Part shown: in pieces, positions 1-8,405 of the stretch
Layout: the number at the start of each line of letters is the position of its first letter
How positions within the stretch are numbered: position 1 is the first letter of the stretch
From: an uncultured Gemmatimonadota bacterium
GTDB lineage: Bacteria > Gemmatimonadota > Gemmatimonadetes > Gemmatimonadales > Gemmatimonadaceae
Length of the DNA stretch: 53,688 nucleotides
Direction of reading: 5' to 3'
Assembly (NCBI GenBank): GCA_946480295.1
Contig: CAMLIT010000013.1
Span: forward strand, 1 to 53,688
Notes under the pieces: generated by a model
What the model saw: only the letters and a program-made list of their open reading frames with translations
What the model was told of the DNA's origin: nothing
Database searches by the model: none
Translations under genes and position numbers: made by a program

Positions 1-1
1 G

Positions 2-73
2 AACACGGAGCACGAGGGCCCCGGCGCCGAGAGCCGCGAGGCGGCGGAGGAAGCCCCTGCGCACAAGGGCTGA
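2..73 (+). CDS. C-terminal tail of a truncated gene
   Basis: An open frame runs from the window edge to a TGA at 71-73. It encodes about 23 residues rich in Glu, Ala and His and ending AHKG. Almost every codon ends in G or C, as in the sure genes nearby, so it is probably the disordered C-terminus of a gene that starts before the window. No domain is visible and no function can be given. Confidence 0.4.
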   Translation, partial: NTEHEGPGAESREAAEEAPAHKG

Positions 74-125
74 TGGTCCCGGCGTGGGCGCACGACGGCG
101 CCCACGCCGCGCCCCTCGTGCAGTC

Positions 126-923
126 ATGGAGTACTTCCAACGGCTGAAGTGCCTCGTCGCGCGATCGCGGGAGTGGCTCGTGCGGAGTGCGTCGACGGCG
201 GCGCTCTTCCTCGTGGCCACGCTCGTCGTCGTGCATGGGCTTTCACACCCGCACGAATCGGCACGCCCGGCCGTCGTGTCGGTCGCGCGCGCGCCGTGGT
301 CCCTGTCGCCCGCCACGAGCCTCACGACCGCCACGACCGCCCCCGTGCCCTTGTGGCACCTGGCCAACATCCCGAACCCGCGCGTCGACTCGTGGGTCGC
401 CCGCTTCACGACCTCGCTGCGCGCCGAGTTCGCGATCGCGTTGCAGCGCAAGCCGCACTTCGCCGGGATGATCCAGGACAAGCTCGCCGCGCGTCAGATG
501 CCGCCGGAGCTCGTGTACCTGGCGATGATCGAGTCGGAGTTCAAGCCGACGGCGCGCTCGCATGCCGCGGCGGTCGGTCTCTGGCAGTTCATGAGCGCGA
601 CGGCGCGCCGCTTCGGGCTGCACGTTGGCCGCGGCGTCGATCAGCGCACCGATCCGACGAAGGAGACCGACGCGGCGCTGAGCTACCTCGAGCGGCTGCA
701 CCAGCGCTTCGGGTCCTGGTATCTGGCGGCGGCGGCGTACAACGCCGGCCCGGGAACGGTCGCCAGCGCCCTCGCGCGCGTGACGGGCCGCTCCACGGGT
801 ACGGACTCCGACTTCTATCGCATCGCCCCGCATCTTCCCGCGGAGACCAGGGACTACGTGCCGAAGCTCATCGCCGCCGCGCGCATCGGGAAGGATCCGG
901 CGAGCTACGGCTTCGGCAGCTGA
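126..923 (+). CDS. Membrane-anchored lytic murein transglycosylase (SLT domain)
   Basis: Predicted to cleave the glycan strands of peptidoglycan, releasing 1,6-anhydro-muropeptides, from the periplasmic face of the inner membrane. One hydrophobic segment lies near residues 22-40 and is followed by a low-complexity linker. The SLT/MltD-type domain occupies about residues 110-250. It shows the catalytic Glu in IESEF (E136), the GLWQFM motif, the DPTKETDAALSYL stretch and AYNAGPG, all hallmarks of family 1 transglycosylases. No LysM domain is present, so it is shorter than MltD. The start is uncertain: an in-frame GTG at 84 would add 14 Arg-rich residues, and neither start has a clear ribosome site. 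The convergent gene downstream begins 16 bases after the stop. Confidence 0.88.
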   Translation: MEYFQRLKCLVARSREWLVRSASTAALFLVATLVVVHGLSHPHESARPAVVSVARAPWSLSPATSLTTATTAPVPLWHLANIPNPRVDSWVARFTTSLRAEFAIALQRKPHFAGMIQDKLAARQMPPELVYLAMIESEFKPTARSHAAAVGLWQFMSATARRFGLHVGRGVDQRTDPTKETDAALSYLERLHQRFGSWYLAAAAYNAGPGTVASALARVTGRSTGTDSDFYRIAPHLPAETRDYVPKLIAAARIGKDPASYGFGS

Positions 924-938
924 TCGTCGCCGACCGCG

Positions 939-1970
939 CTACCGCTCGATCACGAGCAGCCGGAACGTGCCCGGCACCATCGGCGGCCGGCGACGTCCGG
1001 GCTGGCCCTGCGGCATCGGGCCGAAGTCCGACGTCACGGTGTAGAGCCGGTGCTCCCGCGCATCGAGCGCCATCGTCCGGGCGCCGCGCGCCGTCGGCAC
1101 GTTCTCCACGACGTGGAAGCGGGCCGGTGCATCCTCGTGGATCACGGTGATCGTGCCGTCGCCGTTGGACGCGAACGCGTCGCCGCGCCCGGCGTCGAAC
1201 TGCGTCGCGTCCACGCCCTGGCCGATCGGCAGCGTGGTGATCAGCTTGCCCGCGTTCGCGTCGGAGATCGCCATCACACCGCTGCGGCAGCCGCTGAACA
1301 GCACCTCGTGGCGCGCGTCGATCGCGAGGCCGGTGGGACTCGCGCACGGCGCCAGCGACCAGCGGCGCACGACCTTCATCGCTAGCGGGTCGACCTCCAC
1401 CAGCTCGCCCTTGTCCTCGATGTTCGCGAACACCCGACCCTTGCCGTCAGCCACGCCGTACTCCGGCTTCCCGCCGAGGTCGATGCTGCCGATCGCCTGT
1501 CCCGTGTTCACGTCGACCACGGTCGAGGAACCGGCATCGCCGTTGAACGAGAAGACGCGATTCGACGCGGGATCGTAGATGATCGCATCGGCATCCTCCG
1601 CCGCGTGCGTGCGGCCGAGGACCTTCAGCGTCTTCAGGTCGAACATCACGATCGAGCTGTCGCGGCCGGAGGTGGCGAAGCCGTGGCCCACCTTCTCGGC
1701 GATCGCGACGCCGTGCGCGCCGTTGATCCCTCGCACCTCGCCGAGGAGCTTGCCGCTCCTGGGGTCGACGACCATCAGGCGATCCTGCCGGCCGATGAAG
1801 AGCCGCCGCCCGTTCGGCTCCATGATCACGTAGTCCCAGCCGCCCTCGCCGCCCAGCGTGTGTGTGGCGACGACGCGGTAGTGCTCTCCACGTTGCGCCC
1901 GCGCGAGCGTCGGGATGGCGAGCGCCGCAGCGGCGAGCGTGAGCACCGCGGGAGTCAGGCGACGGTACAT
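939..1970 (-). CDS. Exported YncE-like beta-propeller protein
   Basis: A 343-residue protein with a clear signal peptide (hydrophobic run ending ALARAQ, about residue 25). It is followed by repeated blades of the kind VVDPRSGKLLGEV, in which a variable, a 'D-x-x-T/S-G-K/Q' turn and a hydrophobic strand alternate. Such periplasmic YncE/NHL-type propellers usually bind proteins or small ligands; the substrate is unknown. The C-terminus is rich in Gly, Arg and Pro. A paralogue of the same length lies at 50716-51756, sharing HGFxT, the SPTG/GPTG blade and the VIHEDAPxRF/VVHEDTPxRY segment, so the two descend from a duplication. A purine-rich AGGAGACC stretch precedes the ATG. Confidence 0.8.
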   Translation of the reverse strand: MYRRLTPAVLTLAAAALAIPTLARAQRGEHYRVVATHTLGGEGGWDYVIMEPNGRRLFIGRQDRLMVVDPRSGKLLGEVRGINGAHGVAIAEKVGHGFATSGRDSSIVMFDLKTLKVLGRTHAAEDADAIIYDPASNRVFSFNGDAGSSTVVDVNTGQAIGSIDLGGKPEYGVADGKGRVFANIEDKGELVEVDPLAMKVVRRWSLAPCASPTGLAIDARHEVLFSGCRSGVMAISDANAGKLITTLPIGQGVDATQFDAGRGDAFASNGDGTITVIHEDAPARFHVVENVPTARGARTMALDAREHRLYTVTSDFGPMPQGQPGRRRPPMVPGTFRLLVIER

Positions 1971-2289
1971 GGTCAGGTCTCCTTACCGAGTGGCCGAGGG
2001 ATGGCGAATTTCCGAAGCTGCCGCGTTGGCTGACAGACGGCAAGCGCGAGTGCCTGCCCGGGGAAGAGGCGCCGCCGTGGAGCAGGGTAGCGCGTGCGAG
2101 AATCGACGCCCCTCGCGCCAGATCCGTGGAGAGCAGGCCCACGCGTCGAACGTGGTCGGCCCGGAGAAACGCTGGCCGCGTCAGGCGCGGCACTGGGCAT
2201 GGAGGAGGGACCGTGAGGCGCGAGGGTCCCGCGAGTCGGTGGCCCGCCTTCCAACCGCGCGTACCGGAGCACGACGCCTCGCGCCTAAC

Positions 2290-2311
2290 GCGCGGATCCG
2301 CCGATCCGCGC
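2290..2311. repeat. Perfect 9-bp hairpin
   Basis: GCGCGGATC and GATCCGCGC are perfect complements separated by the four bases CGCC. No T-run follows on either side, so it is not an obvious Rho-independent terminator. It sits beside the octamer GCCTAACG (2283-2290). Confidence 0.6.
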
Positions 2312-2367
2312 AGGCAAATCGCCACAATTACGCCACAACGCGGTTCTTGCGACTCTCACACTGTCGC

Positions 2368-2386
2368 TTGCAACATGATGTTACAA
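2368..2386. promoter_or_regulatory. Candidate protein-binding dyad in an AT-rich patch
   Basis: TTGCAACAT and ATGTTACAA form arms around a central G, with one mismatch in nine positions. The odd-centred, AT-rich symmetry in otherwise GC-rich DNA is typical of an operator. No regulator gene adjoins it, so its role is open. Confidence 0.35.
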
Positions 2387-2422
2387 AACAACTTATGACG
2401 ATATTGTCGGTGCCTCGCAACA

Positions 2423-2467
2423 CCCGCTTTCAAGACCGGTGCAATCAACCGCTCTGCCACCTGCCCG
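2423..2467 (-). repeat. tRNA-Ser-like 5' fragment, copy 1
   Basis: Read on the minus strand, this matches the first half of a bacterial tRNA-Ser: a 5' strand with GGGCAGGTGGCAGAGCGGTT, then TTGCACCGGT, then a loop CTTGAAA with anticodon TGA. The 3' side of the anticodon stem is imperfect (GCGGG against CCGGT), and no variable arm, T-arm or acceptor 3' strand follows, so it is not a working tRNA. Related fragments lie at 7634-7680 and 17640-17684 on the same strand. Confidence 0.6.
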
Positions 2468-2987
2468 AATGATGCCGCCCCATCACGAGGCGTCCTCAAA
2501 TGTGACCGATGCCCGGCCGAAACGCCACGCTTTGCGCTCCTGGCCGGCTCTTGAACCTCGGCATTCAGCGTAGCAGGCGCGCGGACGCTGTTCTGCTGAA
2601 TCGCCCCCGCTCCAGCTCGGGAACGACGCACTGGGCGATCCGCAGCTCTTCGAGCGCAAACGGAGATTGGACGCGCAGCAACGCGCTGGCGCCTGTGTCG
2701 TCTCGCATTCGAAGCGGCTCGGCACGAACCCGCGCCTCCGATCGCCACGGGGTATTTAGGGGGCCACAACTTCCCGAATGGCGCCGTCAGCATCTCCACA
2801 CGCGGACATCGGGCGCCAAGCGCTTTGCCGGTCTGGCTGCGCTCGGTTCAGCGGGCGCGCGGTCCGCGTGCTAGACTACACGACGCTGGTGGTCGCCCAT
2901 TGCGGCGTCCCCTTTGGTGCCGCGCGCGCGTCAACGCCGTGACCCCGAGCCGTCCCGGTCAGCCTGCCCGACGACTCCGGAGGCATG

Positions 2988-3371
2988 ATGGACCGGCTCC
3001 CACCAGCCCGAACGGCCACGCGCACCCTCGCCCAGCACGAAGACGCGGAAGACCTGTGCGGCGTGATCGTCGAGGCGCTCGCCGTGCCCGTCGCCGCTTC
3101 CGGCGGCGAGCGCGCATTGCGCAACGCCGTCTGGACGTACGTGCGCGGGGAGCGCGCCATCGGCGTCGCACCGGGCGTCGTGATCCTCGAACTCACCGAA
3201 ATGGTGCAGCAGGCGAAGATCGCTCCCGACGCGGCGCGCCTGGAGCGCACCCGTGCCGTGATCCTCTGGTGCGTGGAGGCCTACTTCGGTCAGCTCGGCG
3301 GCGACGCGCTGTACGTGGAGCAACGGGTCGCGCCTGAAAAGGGCGACTTGCCGAACGGCGCGGGCCAATGA
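2988..3371 (+). CDS. Hypothetical protein
   Basis: A 127-residue soluble protein of unknown function. It looks mostly helical, with a run such as LELTEMVQQAKIAPDAARLERTR broken only by charged residues. No signal peptide or membrane segment is seen. Two ATG codons are adjacent (2985 and 2988); the GGAGG at 2978-2982 leaves one base before the first and four before the second, so the second is preferred. Its stop overlaps the start of the next gene as ATGA, which implies translational coupling. I do not recognise the family. Confidence 0.55.
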   Translation: MDRLPPARTATRTLAQHEDAEDLCGVIVEALAVPVAASGGERALRNAVWTYVRGERAIGVAPGVVILELTEMVQQAKIAPDAARLERTRAVILWCVEAYFGQLGGDALYVEQRVAPEKGDLPNGAGQ

Positions 3372-3598
3372 GCGACCGCGACGATACCCCGCCTGGCCCC
3401 TCGGCGCTCGGGTCGCCCGCGACATCCGACGCCGGCGCCGTGGACGTTGTCCCCAGTTCCCCCTCGGTCACAGCGGGGGCGCACGAAGTGGCGTACCCGG
3501 ACTCGCAGCCGAGGCTCTCGCGAAACGTCTCACGGCGCAGCGATGCGCGTTGGGAGCCGCTCACGTACCTGGCGCCCGCGCCGGCGCCCCCCGACTGA
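3368..3598 (+). CDS. Small Pro/Ser-rich hypothetical protein
   Basis: A 76-residue protein starting on the ATG that overlaps the stop of the gene before it (ATGA). It is rich in Pro, Ser, Ala and Asp, with no hydrophobic segment, and looks disordered. The C-terminus is APAPAPPD. The coupling with the upstream gene is the main evidence that it is real. No family is recognised, and a spurious frame cannot be excluded. Confidence 0.35.
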   Translation: MSDRDDTPPGPSALGSPATSDAGAVDVVPSSPSVTAGAHEVAYPDSQPRLSRNVSRRSDARWEPLTYLAPAPAPPD

Positions 3599-3678
3599 AC
3601 GGCTCCCGCGGCAGCGCCGCCGCCCTCTCCGCGCGGCTCGTTATGCGAAGCGCTCGATCATCTCTTCAAGGGGGCATC

Positions 3679-4299
3679 ATGCTGCAGTCGATCCTGATCA
3701 TCGTCATCGGTGTCGCCGTCGGCTGGGCGTGTGGACGCTTGATGGAGCCGACGGTGCACGCGACGCGCGCGACCCTCGCCGTCGGCGCGTTCGGGGCACT
3801 CGCCGCCACCGCCGTCGCGAGGTGGGCCGAGTTGGACGGCATGAACCGGCCCGCGCAGGCCGTGGTCGTGGCGCTCGTCGGCTCGCTGCTCGCGACGTTC
3901 GTCGTCGGCGTCCTGCGTCAGTGGCGGACGCCTGGCCCCTGGGTCGCGGAACGGGAACGCCTCGGCCTGGCGATCGCCACGTCCGGCCGCGCCAATGCCC
4001 AGTCGCCGCTCGCGCGGACGGCGACGCGCAGCCATCCGCTGCTCCTCCTTCATTCCAGTCGTGCGCTGCGCTGCTGGCCAACGGACGGTGAGCCGTGGTC
4101 ACGGGGGCACGGGCAGCCGGAGCGGCTGGACTGGATGGTCGAGATCGACGGCCACGATACGTATGTCGGCCCGTCGAGCGGGATCTCGAGCACGCGTAGC
4201 GAGGTGGAGGCGGGTGTTCGCGCGTGGTGGGACGGCGTCGAGCTCGCGGCCGCCGCGGCCCGGGCTGGGAGAGAGTTACCGCGCCACAACGCGCTGTGA
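3679..4299 (+). CDS. Membrane protein with GlsB/YeaQ-like N-terminus
   Basis: The first 85 residues hold three hydrophobic segments (about 2-18, 32-48 and 60-80) with the small-residue pattern IGVAVGWACGRLM. This recalls the GlsB/YeaQ/YmgE family of small stress-associated membrane proteins. The remaining 120 residues are soluble and unlike that family; they end in a WMVEIDGHDTYVG segment and a helical tail. The ATG at 3679 follows an AAGGGGG ribosome site; an upstream in-frame start at 3550 would add 43 low-complexity residues before the first membrane segment. The histidine-kinase remnant follows immediately. Family membership is tentative. Confidence 0.5.
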   Translation: MLQSILIIVIGVAVGWACGRLMEPTVHATRATLAVGAFGALAATAVARWAELDGMNRPAQAVVVALVGSLLATFVVGVLRQWRTPGPWVAERERLGLAIATSGRANAQSPLARTATRSHPLLLLHSSRALRCWPTDGEPWSRGHGQPERLDWMVEIDGHDTYVGPSSGISSTRSEVEAGVRAWWDGVELAAAAARAGRELPRHNAL

Positions 4300-4476
4300 G
4301 ATCCGTGGGAGTTGCTCGCGGTGCGCCCCGTTCGCGTGGATCGCGGTCCCACGAGCAGCCTGGGGCTGGGGCTGTACATCGCGGAGCGCATCGTGCATGC
4401 CCACGGCGGACAGCTTGGTGTCACGTCGAGCGCGGAGCACGGCACGACGTTCACCATCACGCTGCCGAGAGACTGA
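4300..4476 (+). pseudogene. Remnant of a sensor histidine kinase (HATPase C-terminus)
   Basis: The open frame from just after the previous stop to TGA at 4474-4476 encodes DPW, then SSLGLGLYIAERIVHAHGG, then a tail GTTFTITLPRD. These are the G2 box and final strands of the HATPase_c domain of a sensor kinase ('G-L-G-L-x-I', 'AHGG', 'G-T-x-F-x-x-x-LP'). The H-box, N-box and G1 box are missing, and the preceding DNA encodes an unrelated protein in another frame. It is therefore the stump left by a deletion or recombination, without a start codon of its own. Confidence 0.8.
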
Positions 4477-4526
4477 GCGTTCGTTCCCCTTCAGCGCCGC
4501 AGGGTCGTCGGCTGCGATCTCGTCGC

Positions 4527-4745
4527 TCAGGTCTTGTGGCGGAACGTGATGCGCCCGCGGGCGAGATCATACGGCGACAGCGCGACGGTGACCCGGTCGC
4601 CGGCGAGAATGCGGATGTGAAACTTCCGCATCTTGCCGGCCGCTGTCGCCAGCAGCGTGTGTCCGTTCGCGAGGTCGACGCGGAACATCGCGCTGGGGAG
4701 CACCTCGGTGACGACGCCTTCGACTTCGATCGCTTCCTCTTTCAC
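4527..4745 (-). CDS. infA: Translation initiation factor IF-1 (first copy)
   Basis: IF-1 binds the ribosomal A site during initiation. The 72-residue sequence is a single OB fold with the family's KEEAIEVEG start, MFRVDL, the HIxG-like [12 protein letters not shown] segment and SPYDLxRGRITFR end. The GTG at 4745 is chosen because the second copy (22452-22670) starts at the same residue. An ATG at 4784 would add 13 residues and overlap the upstream desaturase. It differs from the second copy at only five positions besides the start. It lies 20 bases downstream of the desaturase and is probably co-transcribed with it, an unusual place for infA. Confidence 0.93.
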   Translation of the reverse strand: MKEEAIEVEGVVTEVLPSAMFRVDLANGHTLLATAAGKMRKFHIRILAGDRVTVALSPYDLARGRITFRHKT

Positions 4746-4765
4746 GTGTTGCCTCGCGTTGTGGC

Positions 4766-5809
4766 TCAGGGTGAGTTCGGGCATGGCTGGCTCGATGCCA
4801 GAGCCACTGCATCGGCGAACCGGACCAGCCGCCGCCGATCCTCGTCCCAGAGGGCGAGGCGGAGCGACGTCACCGCCGACCGGAGCGTGATCACCGGCGA
4901 GTCCGCGAACATCGGATTCGCGTCGTGGCACGCCTGCAGACGGAAGTTGGGGATGCGGGGCGCCACGTGATGCACGTGGTGCAGCCCGATGCTGCCCGTG
5001 AACCAGCGGAGGACCGGCGGCAGCCGCAGGTACGAGCTGCCGCGGATCGCGGCCTCGGCGTAGTTCCACTCGCTGTGCGGCGCCCAGTAGGCGTCCTCGA
5101 ACTGGTGCTGCACGTAGAACAGCCAGACGCCGGCCATGTGGGCCAGATAGTACGGCAGCGCGTACCCGACCAGCACCACCTTCCAGCCGAAGAACAGCAT
5201 GGCGGCCACGAGCAGGAGCACGATGGCCACGTTCGTCACCCACACGCTCGCGGTCTGGCGCGAGCCCGATCCCTTGCCCTGGCTGGCGATGCGCTGCGTC
5301 ACCAGGAGGTAGATGGGGCCGAAGAGCATGAGCGCCGCCGGGTGGCGGACCAATCGATACGCCAGCCGTCCGCGCGGCGACTTCGCGAGGTATTCGCGAA
5401 CGGTCAGTGTGGTGACGTCGCCGTAGCCGCGGCGGTCCAGGTCGCCCGACGACGCGTGATGCAACGCGTGATCGCGCCTCCACTGCGCGAACGGTGTCAG
5501 GGTGATCAGGCCGGTGATGAACCCCGCGACGTCGTTCGCCGCGCGGGACGGGAAGAACGAGCCGTGCGCGCAGTCGTGCATCAGGACGAAGGTGCGGACG
5601 ATCAGCCCCGCCGTGGGCACCGTGAGCACCAGGGCGAGCAGCAGCGAATGCGGCAGCGCGAGATGGATGCTCCACACGAGCAGCGCCAGCGCGAGCAGCG
5701 TCGAAACGAGCTGGAACGACGCGCGGCGCACATCCGGACCGACGTACGGCTCGACGGCGCGGCGCCACTCCGCTGGCGCGCGGGAACCGATGATCTGGTT
5801 CTGGCTCAC
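4766..5809 (-). CDS. Membrane fatty acid desaturase
   Basis: A 347-residue integral membrane di-iron desaturase. The three histidine boxes are present: HDCAH, HALHH and HHVHH, spaced as in acyl-lipid desaturases, with hydrophobic hairpins between them (paired segments near residues 35-80 and 175-220). It would introduce a double bond into membrane acyl chains using O2 and an electron donor, raising fluidity. The start is a GTG whose bases overlap the stop of the upstream gene (GTGA), so translation is coupled. It is the third gene of the minus-strand unit receiver, unknown protein, desaturase, infA. Coupling to an IF-1 gene fits a low-temperature response, which is an inference. Confidence 0.88.
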   Translation of the reverse strand: MSQNQIIGSRAPAEWRRAVEPYVGPDVRRASFQLVSTLLALALLVWSIHLALPHSLLLALVLTVPTAGLIVRTFVLMHDCAHGSFFPSRAANDVAGFITGLITLTPFAQWRRDHALHHASSGDLDRRGYGDVTTLTVREYLAKSPRGRLAYRLVRHPAALMLFGPIYLLVTQRIASQGKGSGSRQTASVWVTNVAIVLLLVAAMLFFGWKVVLVGYALPYYLAHMAGVWLFYVQHQFEDAYWAPHSEWNYAEAAIRGSSYLRLPPVLRWFTGSIGLHHVHHVAPRIPNFRLQACHDANPMFADSPVITLRSAVTSLRLALWDEDRRRLVRFADAVALASSQPCPNSP

Positions 5810-6747
5810 GCTCGAGCCGCGATCGAGGAGCTCGCCAGCCACTCGGCGATGAGATTCGCCGTGGAGTAGGCACGCCCGTGCTCCGCGTCGACACGCCACT
5901 GCCACCGCGTCGCGTCTTCCGCCTCGGCGCGGTACACGCGTTCCCGGCCTGGCGTGGCCGACGTGAGCGGCGCGACCTGAGGCGATCCGCTCACGACGCC
6001 TCGCCACTCGATGACCATCAGCCGGCCATCGCCGACAAGGGGCGTCCGGCCCGGCAGCCACGAGAAGCTGACCGCGACGTCGCCGAGACAGGCGATGACC
6101 CGGTGCGGGAGCAGATGCAGCTCGAAGACTCGCTCGGGCTCGCGCGCTCCACGTGCGGCGAGGATTGGCGCGAGCAGCGTGCCGAGCGCGTCGAGCTCGC
6201 GCCTGAGCGCACCGAGCGCCCGGGGCTGTGAGACATAAGGTGCTGGAGCGTGCGGCCAGAGAGAGCGCGGATCCGGCGCGGCCGCCGGTGGCGGCGCGCT
6301 CGCCGGCGTGCCTCCTGCGGATGCGATCGCGTCGAGGGTGAACTCCGCCGCCGCGTGCACGCCCACCATCGCGAGATCGCACCGGCGCGCGCTCGCCAAC
6401 CAGCCCGGCACCGGCGCGTCATCGAGCGTCATCACACACATCGATTCCGGATGCTCGCGGGCTCGCTCGCGCAGGAGCAGCGCATCCGCGCGCGTCGCGT
6501 CGTCTGCCTGCCAGAGTCTGTGATGGAGCACGAGCGCGAGCCGTGAGCGATCGACAGCGAGAGTCGGACCGAGGTCCTGCGGCGGCGCCGCAGGGTGGCC
6601 TTCCCAGACCGGGGCGCTCTGCAGTCGCGACGCCATCTCGGCGATCAGGTCCGAGACGAGCGCCGCCTCGTATGGTACGGCGGAGATCGAGAGCTCGTAC
6701 GCGAAGCTCGAGCGGTGGCGCGCGTCGGAAGTCCGGATCGACGTCAC
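5806..6747 (-). CDS. Hypothetical protein, possible TIR-like N-terminus
   Basis: A 313-residue soluble protein beginning with GTG that overlaps the receiver gene's stop (GTGA), and itself overlapping the desaturase start in the same way. Residues about 15-130 follow a TIR/SEFIR-like strand pattern: an initial FAYELSIS strand, a [15 protein letters not shown] segment, and a CVMTLDD strand followed by a Trp. The Glu expected for NADase activity is not evident (ATRADALLL there), so any TIR likeness would be structural. A Pro/Ala linker near 145-165 leads to a C-terminal region with [10 protein letters not shown] and [10 protein letters not shown] do not recognise this half. The assignment rests on pattern only. 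Confidence 0.6.
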   Translation of the reverse strand: MTSIRTSDARHRSSFAYELSISAVPYEAALVSDLIAEMASRLQSAPVWEGHPAAPPQDLGPTLAVDRSRLALVLHHRLWQADDATRADALLLRERAREHPESMCVMTLDDAPVPGWLASARRCDLAMVGVHAAAEFTLDAIASAGGTPASAPPPAAAPDPRSLWPHAPAPYVSQPRALGALRRELDALGTLLAPILAARGAREPERVFELHLLPHRVIACLGDVAVSFSWLPGRTPLVGDGRLMVIEWRGVVSGSPQVAPLTSATPGRERVYRAEAEDATRWQWRVDAEHGRAYSTANLIAEWLASSSIAARA

Positions 6748-7172
6748 TGGGCACGCTCGGCGAGTGAGGAGTCGCGCAGCTCGCCGCGGCTCCGGCCGCG
6801 GCTCGTGGCGAGTCTGGCGGCCACCTGCAACATGCGGCCGAGTGGGACCGGCTTGATGAGGAGTGCGTCGGCACCGGCGGCCAGGGCCCAGCCGCGGTCC
6901 TCGCTCGTGTCGTGGGACGAGATGACGAGGATCTTCACGCGCTTCAGTCCGGGCTCGCGGCGCGCGGCGCGCACGAGGCATCGCTCCGCGCCGCTCGGCA
7001 GGTACAGCTCGGTAATGAGCAGGCTCACCTCCGAGCGCAGTGCGGTGCGCAGGGCGGCGGCGCCGTCGGCGCTCTCGCGCACGCGGAAGCCCATGGCGGC
7101 CAGGCCCACGCGCCAATGCTCGCGCAGCCGCGCGTCGGGCTCGGCGAGGAGAATCGTTCGGTGCTGCGACAC
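6744..7172 (-). CDS. Stand-alone receiver protein with Asp-to-Glu substitution
   Basis: A 142-residue CheY-like protein with no output domain. The acidic pocket (AEPD, residues 10-13), Ser/Thr position (ISSHD, about 84-88) and conserved Lys in LLIKP (K107) are present. The phosphoacceptor position reads LLITELYLP, with Glu at residue 55 in place of Asp. Glu at this site often mimics the phosphorylated state, so it may be constitutively active; that is inference. It heads a coupled unit with the unknown protein, the desaturase and infA. Residues after 122 are a basic tail. Confidence 0.82.
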   Translation of the reverse strand: MSQHRTILLAEPDARLREHWRVGLAAMGFRVRESADGAAALRTALRSEVSLLITELYLPSGAERCLVRAARREPGLKRVKILVISSHDTSEDRGWALAAGADALLIKPVPLGRMLQVAARLATSRGRSRGELRDSSLAERAQ

Positions 7173-7937
7173 GGTGTCCTCGGTAACGAGGGACCGCTGG
7201 ATCGAATCGACTCTCGAGAGCCCGCTGGCCGCGCTTCACGCCAGGTGGCTGGGAAAGGAGCGGCTCACGGCCGCTCGCCAGCATGCCGGAATCTAACCCG
7301 GGGACCGCGGCGCGGCGCGGACGGAACGTGAACGGCGCATATTTCCCGACGCCGTCGACGACCGGGCCGCCGCGCGAGCGAGCACTCGAGCACGGTCAGC
7401 GACGGCCGATCCCGAACGGGCGGAGGAGCTCGGTGATCGCAGGTATGTCGCGCGGGAGCTCGGGCGGTGCCATGACGGCACGGCTGACGTGTGCCGCCTG
7501 ACGCGCAGAGCTGTCCGCCAGAGCAGGCGAATCGGCACGAAGACGTCACAAGACCGACTGCATTGCTGCGAGTGAGAGCAGCACAAGTCTCTGGGCAGCA
7601 AGACGGTAGGCTGCGCTATGGGACGGCATCCTGCACCAGATTTTCCAGGCCGGTGCAACCACCGCTTTGCCACCTGCCCAACAGCGTGGCGGGCCCGCCG
7701 AGCGACCGCGCAGACTCACACAATCTGGCTGGCAACTCGCGGTCTGCCAACCGGCAGCCGGACCGGACCCCTCCTGCGCCCCACGTGCGGAGGAGATGGC
7801 CACTCGGACGAGGCGCTAGAGGCATCGGCACACATGCCGGATCCGAAGTGATTGCAGCGCTCCGAGCGCGTGGCCCGTGCCGACGGCGGGAACCGCCGCT
7901 GTCCCGTTGTCGGCCTGTCCGCGAGGCGATGGGGAGC
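7173..7937. other. Intergenic stretch, no gene seen
   Basis: About 760 bases without a supportable gene. The only structure recognised is the second tRNA-Ser-like fragment at 7634-7680. Reading frames on both strands have poor codon bias. The sequence before 7260 probably carries the promoter of the receiver-headed minus-strand unit, but I cannot place it. Confidence 0.55.
7634..7680 (-). repeat. tRNA-Ser-like 5' fragment, copy 2
   Basis: On the minus strand it reads TGGGCAGGTGGCAAAGCGG, then GGTTGCACCGG, then CCTGGAAAAT, with an anticodon-loop-like GGA (Ser). Six bases CACCGG pair with CTGGTG, with one G-U pair, forming the anticodon-type stem. The remaining parts of a tRNA are absent. It shares CGGTGCAA and CACCTGCCC (plus-strand reading) with copies 1 and 3. 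Confidence 0.58.
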
Positions 7938-8288
7938 CTAGGCGGTACGTCGGGCCGAGGTGATCGACGCCAGCCCCTCGGGCAGGAGCTTCGCCAGTAC
8001 GTCCGCGACGGCCGCGGTGTCGTCCGGCATCTCGTCCCCGAGTGCGCGGCGGTGGGTCCCCGGGTCATACTCGCCGGTGAGGATCCACGTCGGGTCCACG
8101 CCGTAGTGCGCGATCGCGGCGGTGATGACCTCGATCGTGGGATGGGGCTCGAGCGGGTCGATGCTCATCCGGAGCGCGAGCTCACTCACGCGGAGGCGCT
8201 CCGCGACGACCTCCCAATCCTGGTCGTCCGGTTTCGCGAACAGCGCGCGCAAGCGCGCGGCGATCTCGTGTGAGTGCGGATCCACCAT
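7938..8288 (-). CDS. Small XRE-like helix-turn-helix protein
   Basis: A 116-residue protein with the pattern of a phage-repressor-type DNA-binding fold: two helices (EIAARLRALF, DWEVVAERLRVSE), then the closing YGVDPTWILTGEYD segment, a signature of XRE-family repressors ('G-V-x-P-x-W-L-L-T-G'). It therefore probably binds DNA. The start is taken at the ATG at 8288; an upstream extension to 8384 is Arg-rich and unlikely. It lies just downstream of an orphan receiver gene on the same strand (117 bases apart). Its target is unknown. Confidence 0.6.
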   Translation of the reverse strand: MVDPHSHEIAARLRALFAKPDDQDWEVVAERLRVSELALRMSIDPLEPHPTIEVITAAIAHYGVDPTWILTGEYDPGTHRRALGDEMPDDTAAVADVLAKLLPEGLASITSARRTA

Positions 8289-8405
8289 CAACGGCTCATC
8301 GACGCGGTCGTGGGTTCGTCCGGCGCGTGCCGGCGGACACCTAACGATGCAATGCCCGGACCGCAGGCGCTCGCGTCTGCCCATCCCACGTGAAGGCGGT
8401 GACGA

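Larger units (their letters stand above)
1971..2984. other. Gene-poor stretch with hairpin, dyad and tRNA-like fragment
   Basis: No convincing gene is seen in about 1 kb. It holds a perfect hairpin (2290-2311), an AT-rich patch with a 19-base dyad (2368-2386), and a tRNA-Ser-like fragment (2423-2467). Between 2500 and 2720 the minus strand carries a 47-residue open frame (starting MRDDTGAS) with amphipathic look but no recognisable family; it could be the remnant of a gene. Base composition falls to about 45 percent GC near 2341-2400, far below the surroundings. Confidence 0.6.

Noticed and set aside
2283..2386. An integron attC site, suggested by GCCTAAC beside a hairpin
   Set aside because: No matching GTTRRRY partner at a suitable distance, no integrase gene in the window, and the octamer also occurs inside genes.
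2423..2467. A functional tRNA-Ser gene
   Set aside because: The anticodon stem is mismatched, and no variable arm, T-arm or 3' acceptor strand follows.
4527..5894. A single long minus-strand frame that would fuse IF-1 to more than 350 upstream residues
   Set aside because: The upstream part is the desaturase gene read in the wrong frame. IF-1 proteins are about 72 residues.
6744..7284. A longer N-terminal extension joining the receiver region to the 313-residue protein
   Set aside because: It reads the receiver gene in another frame. The GTGA overlap gives a better start for the second gene.
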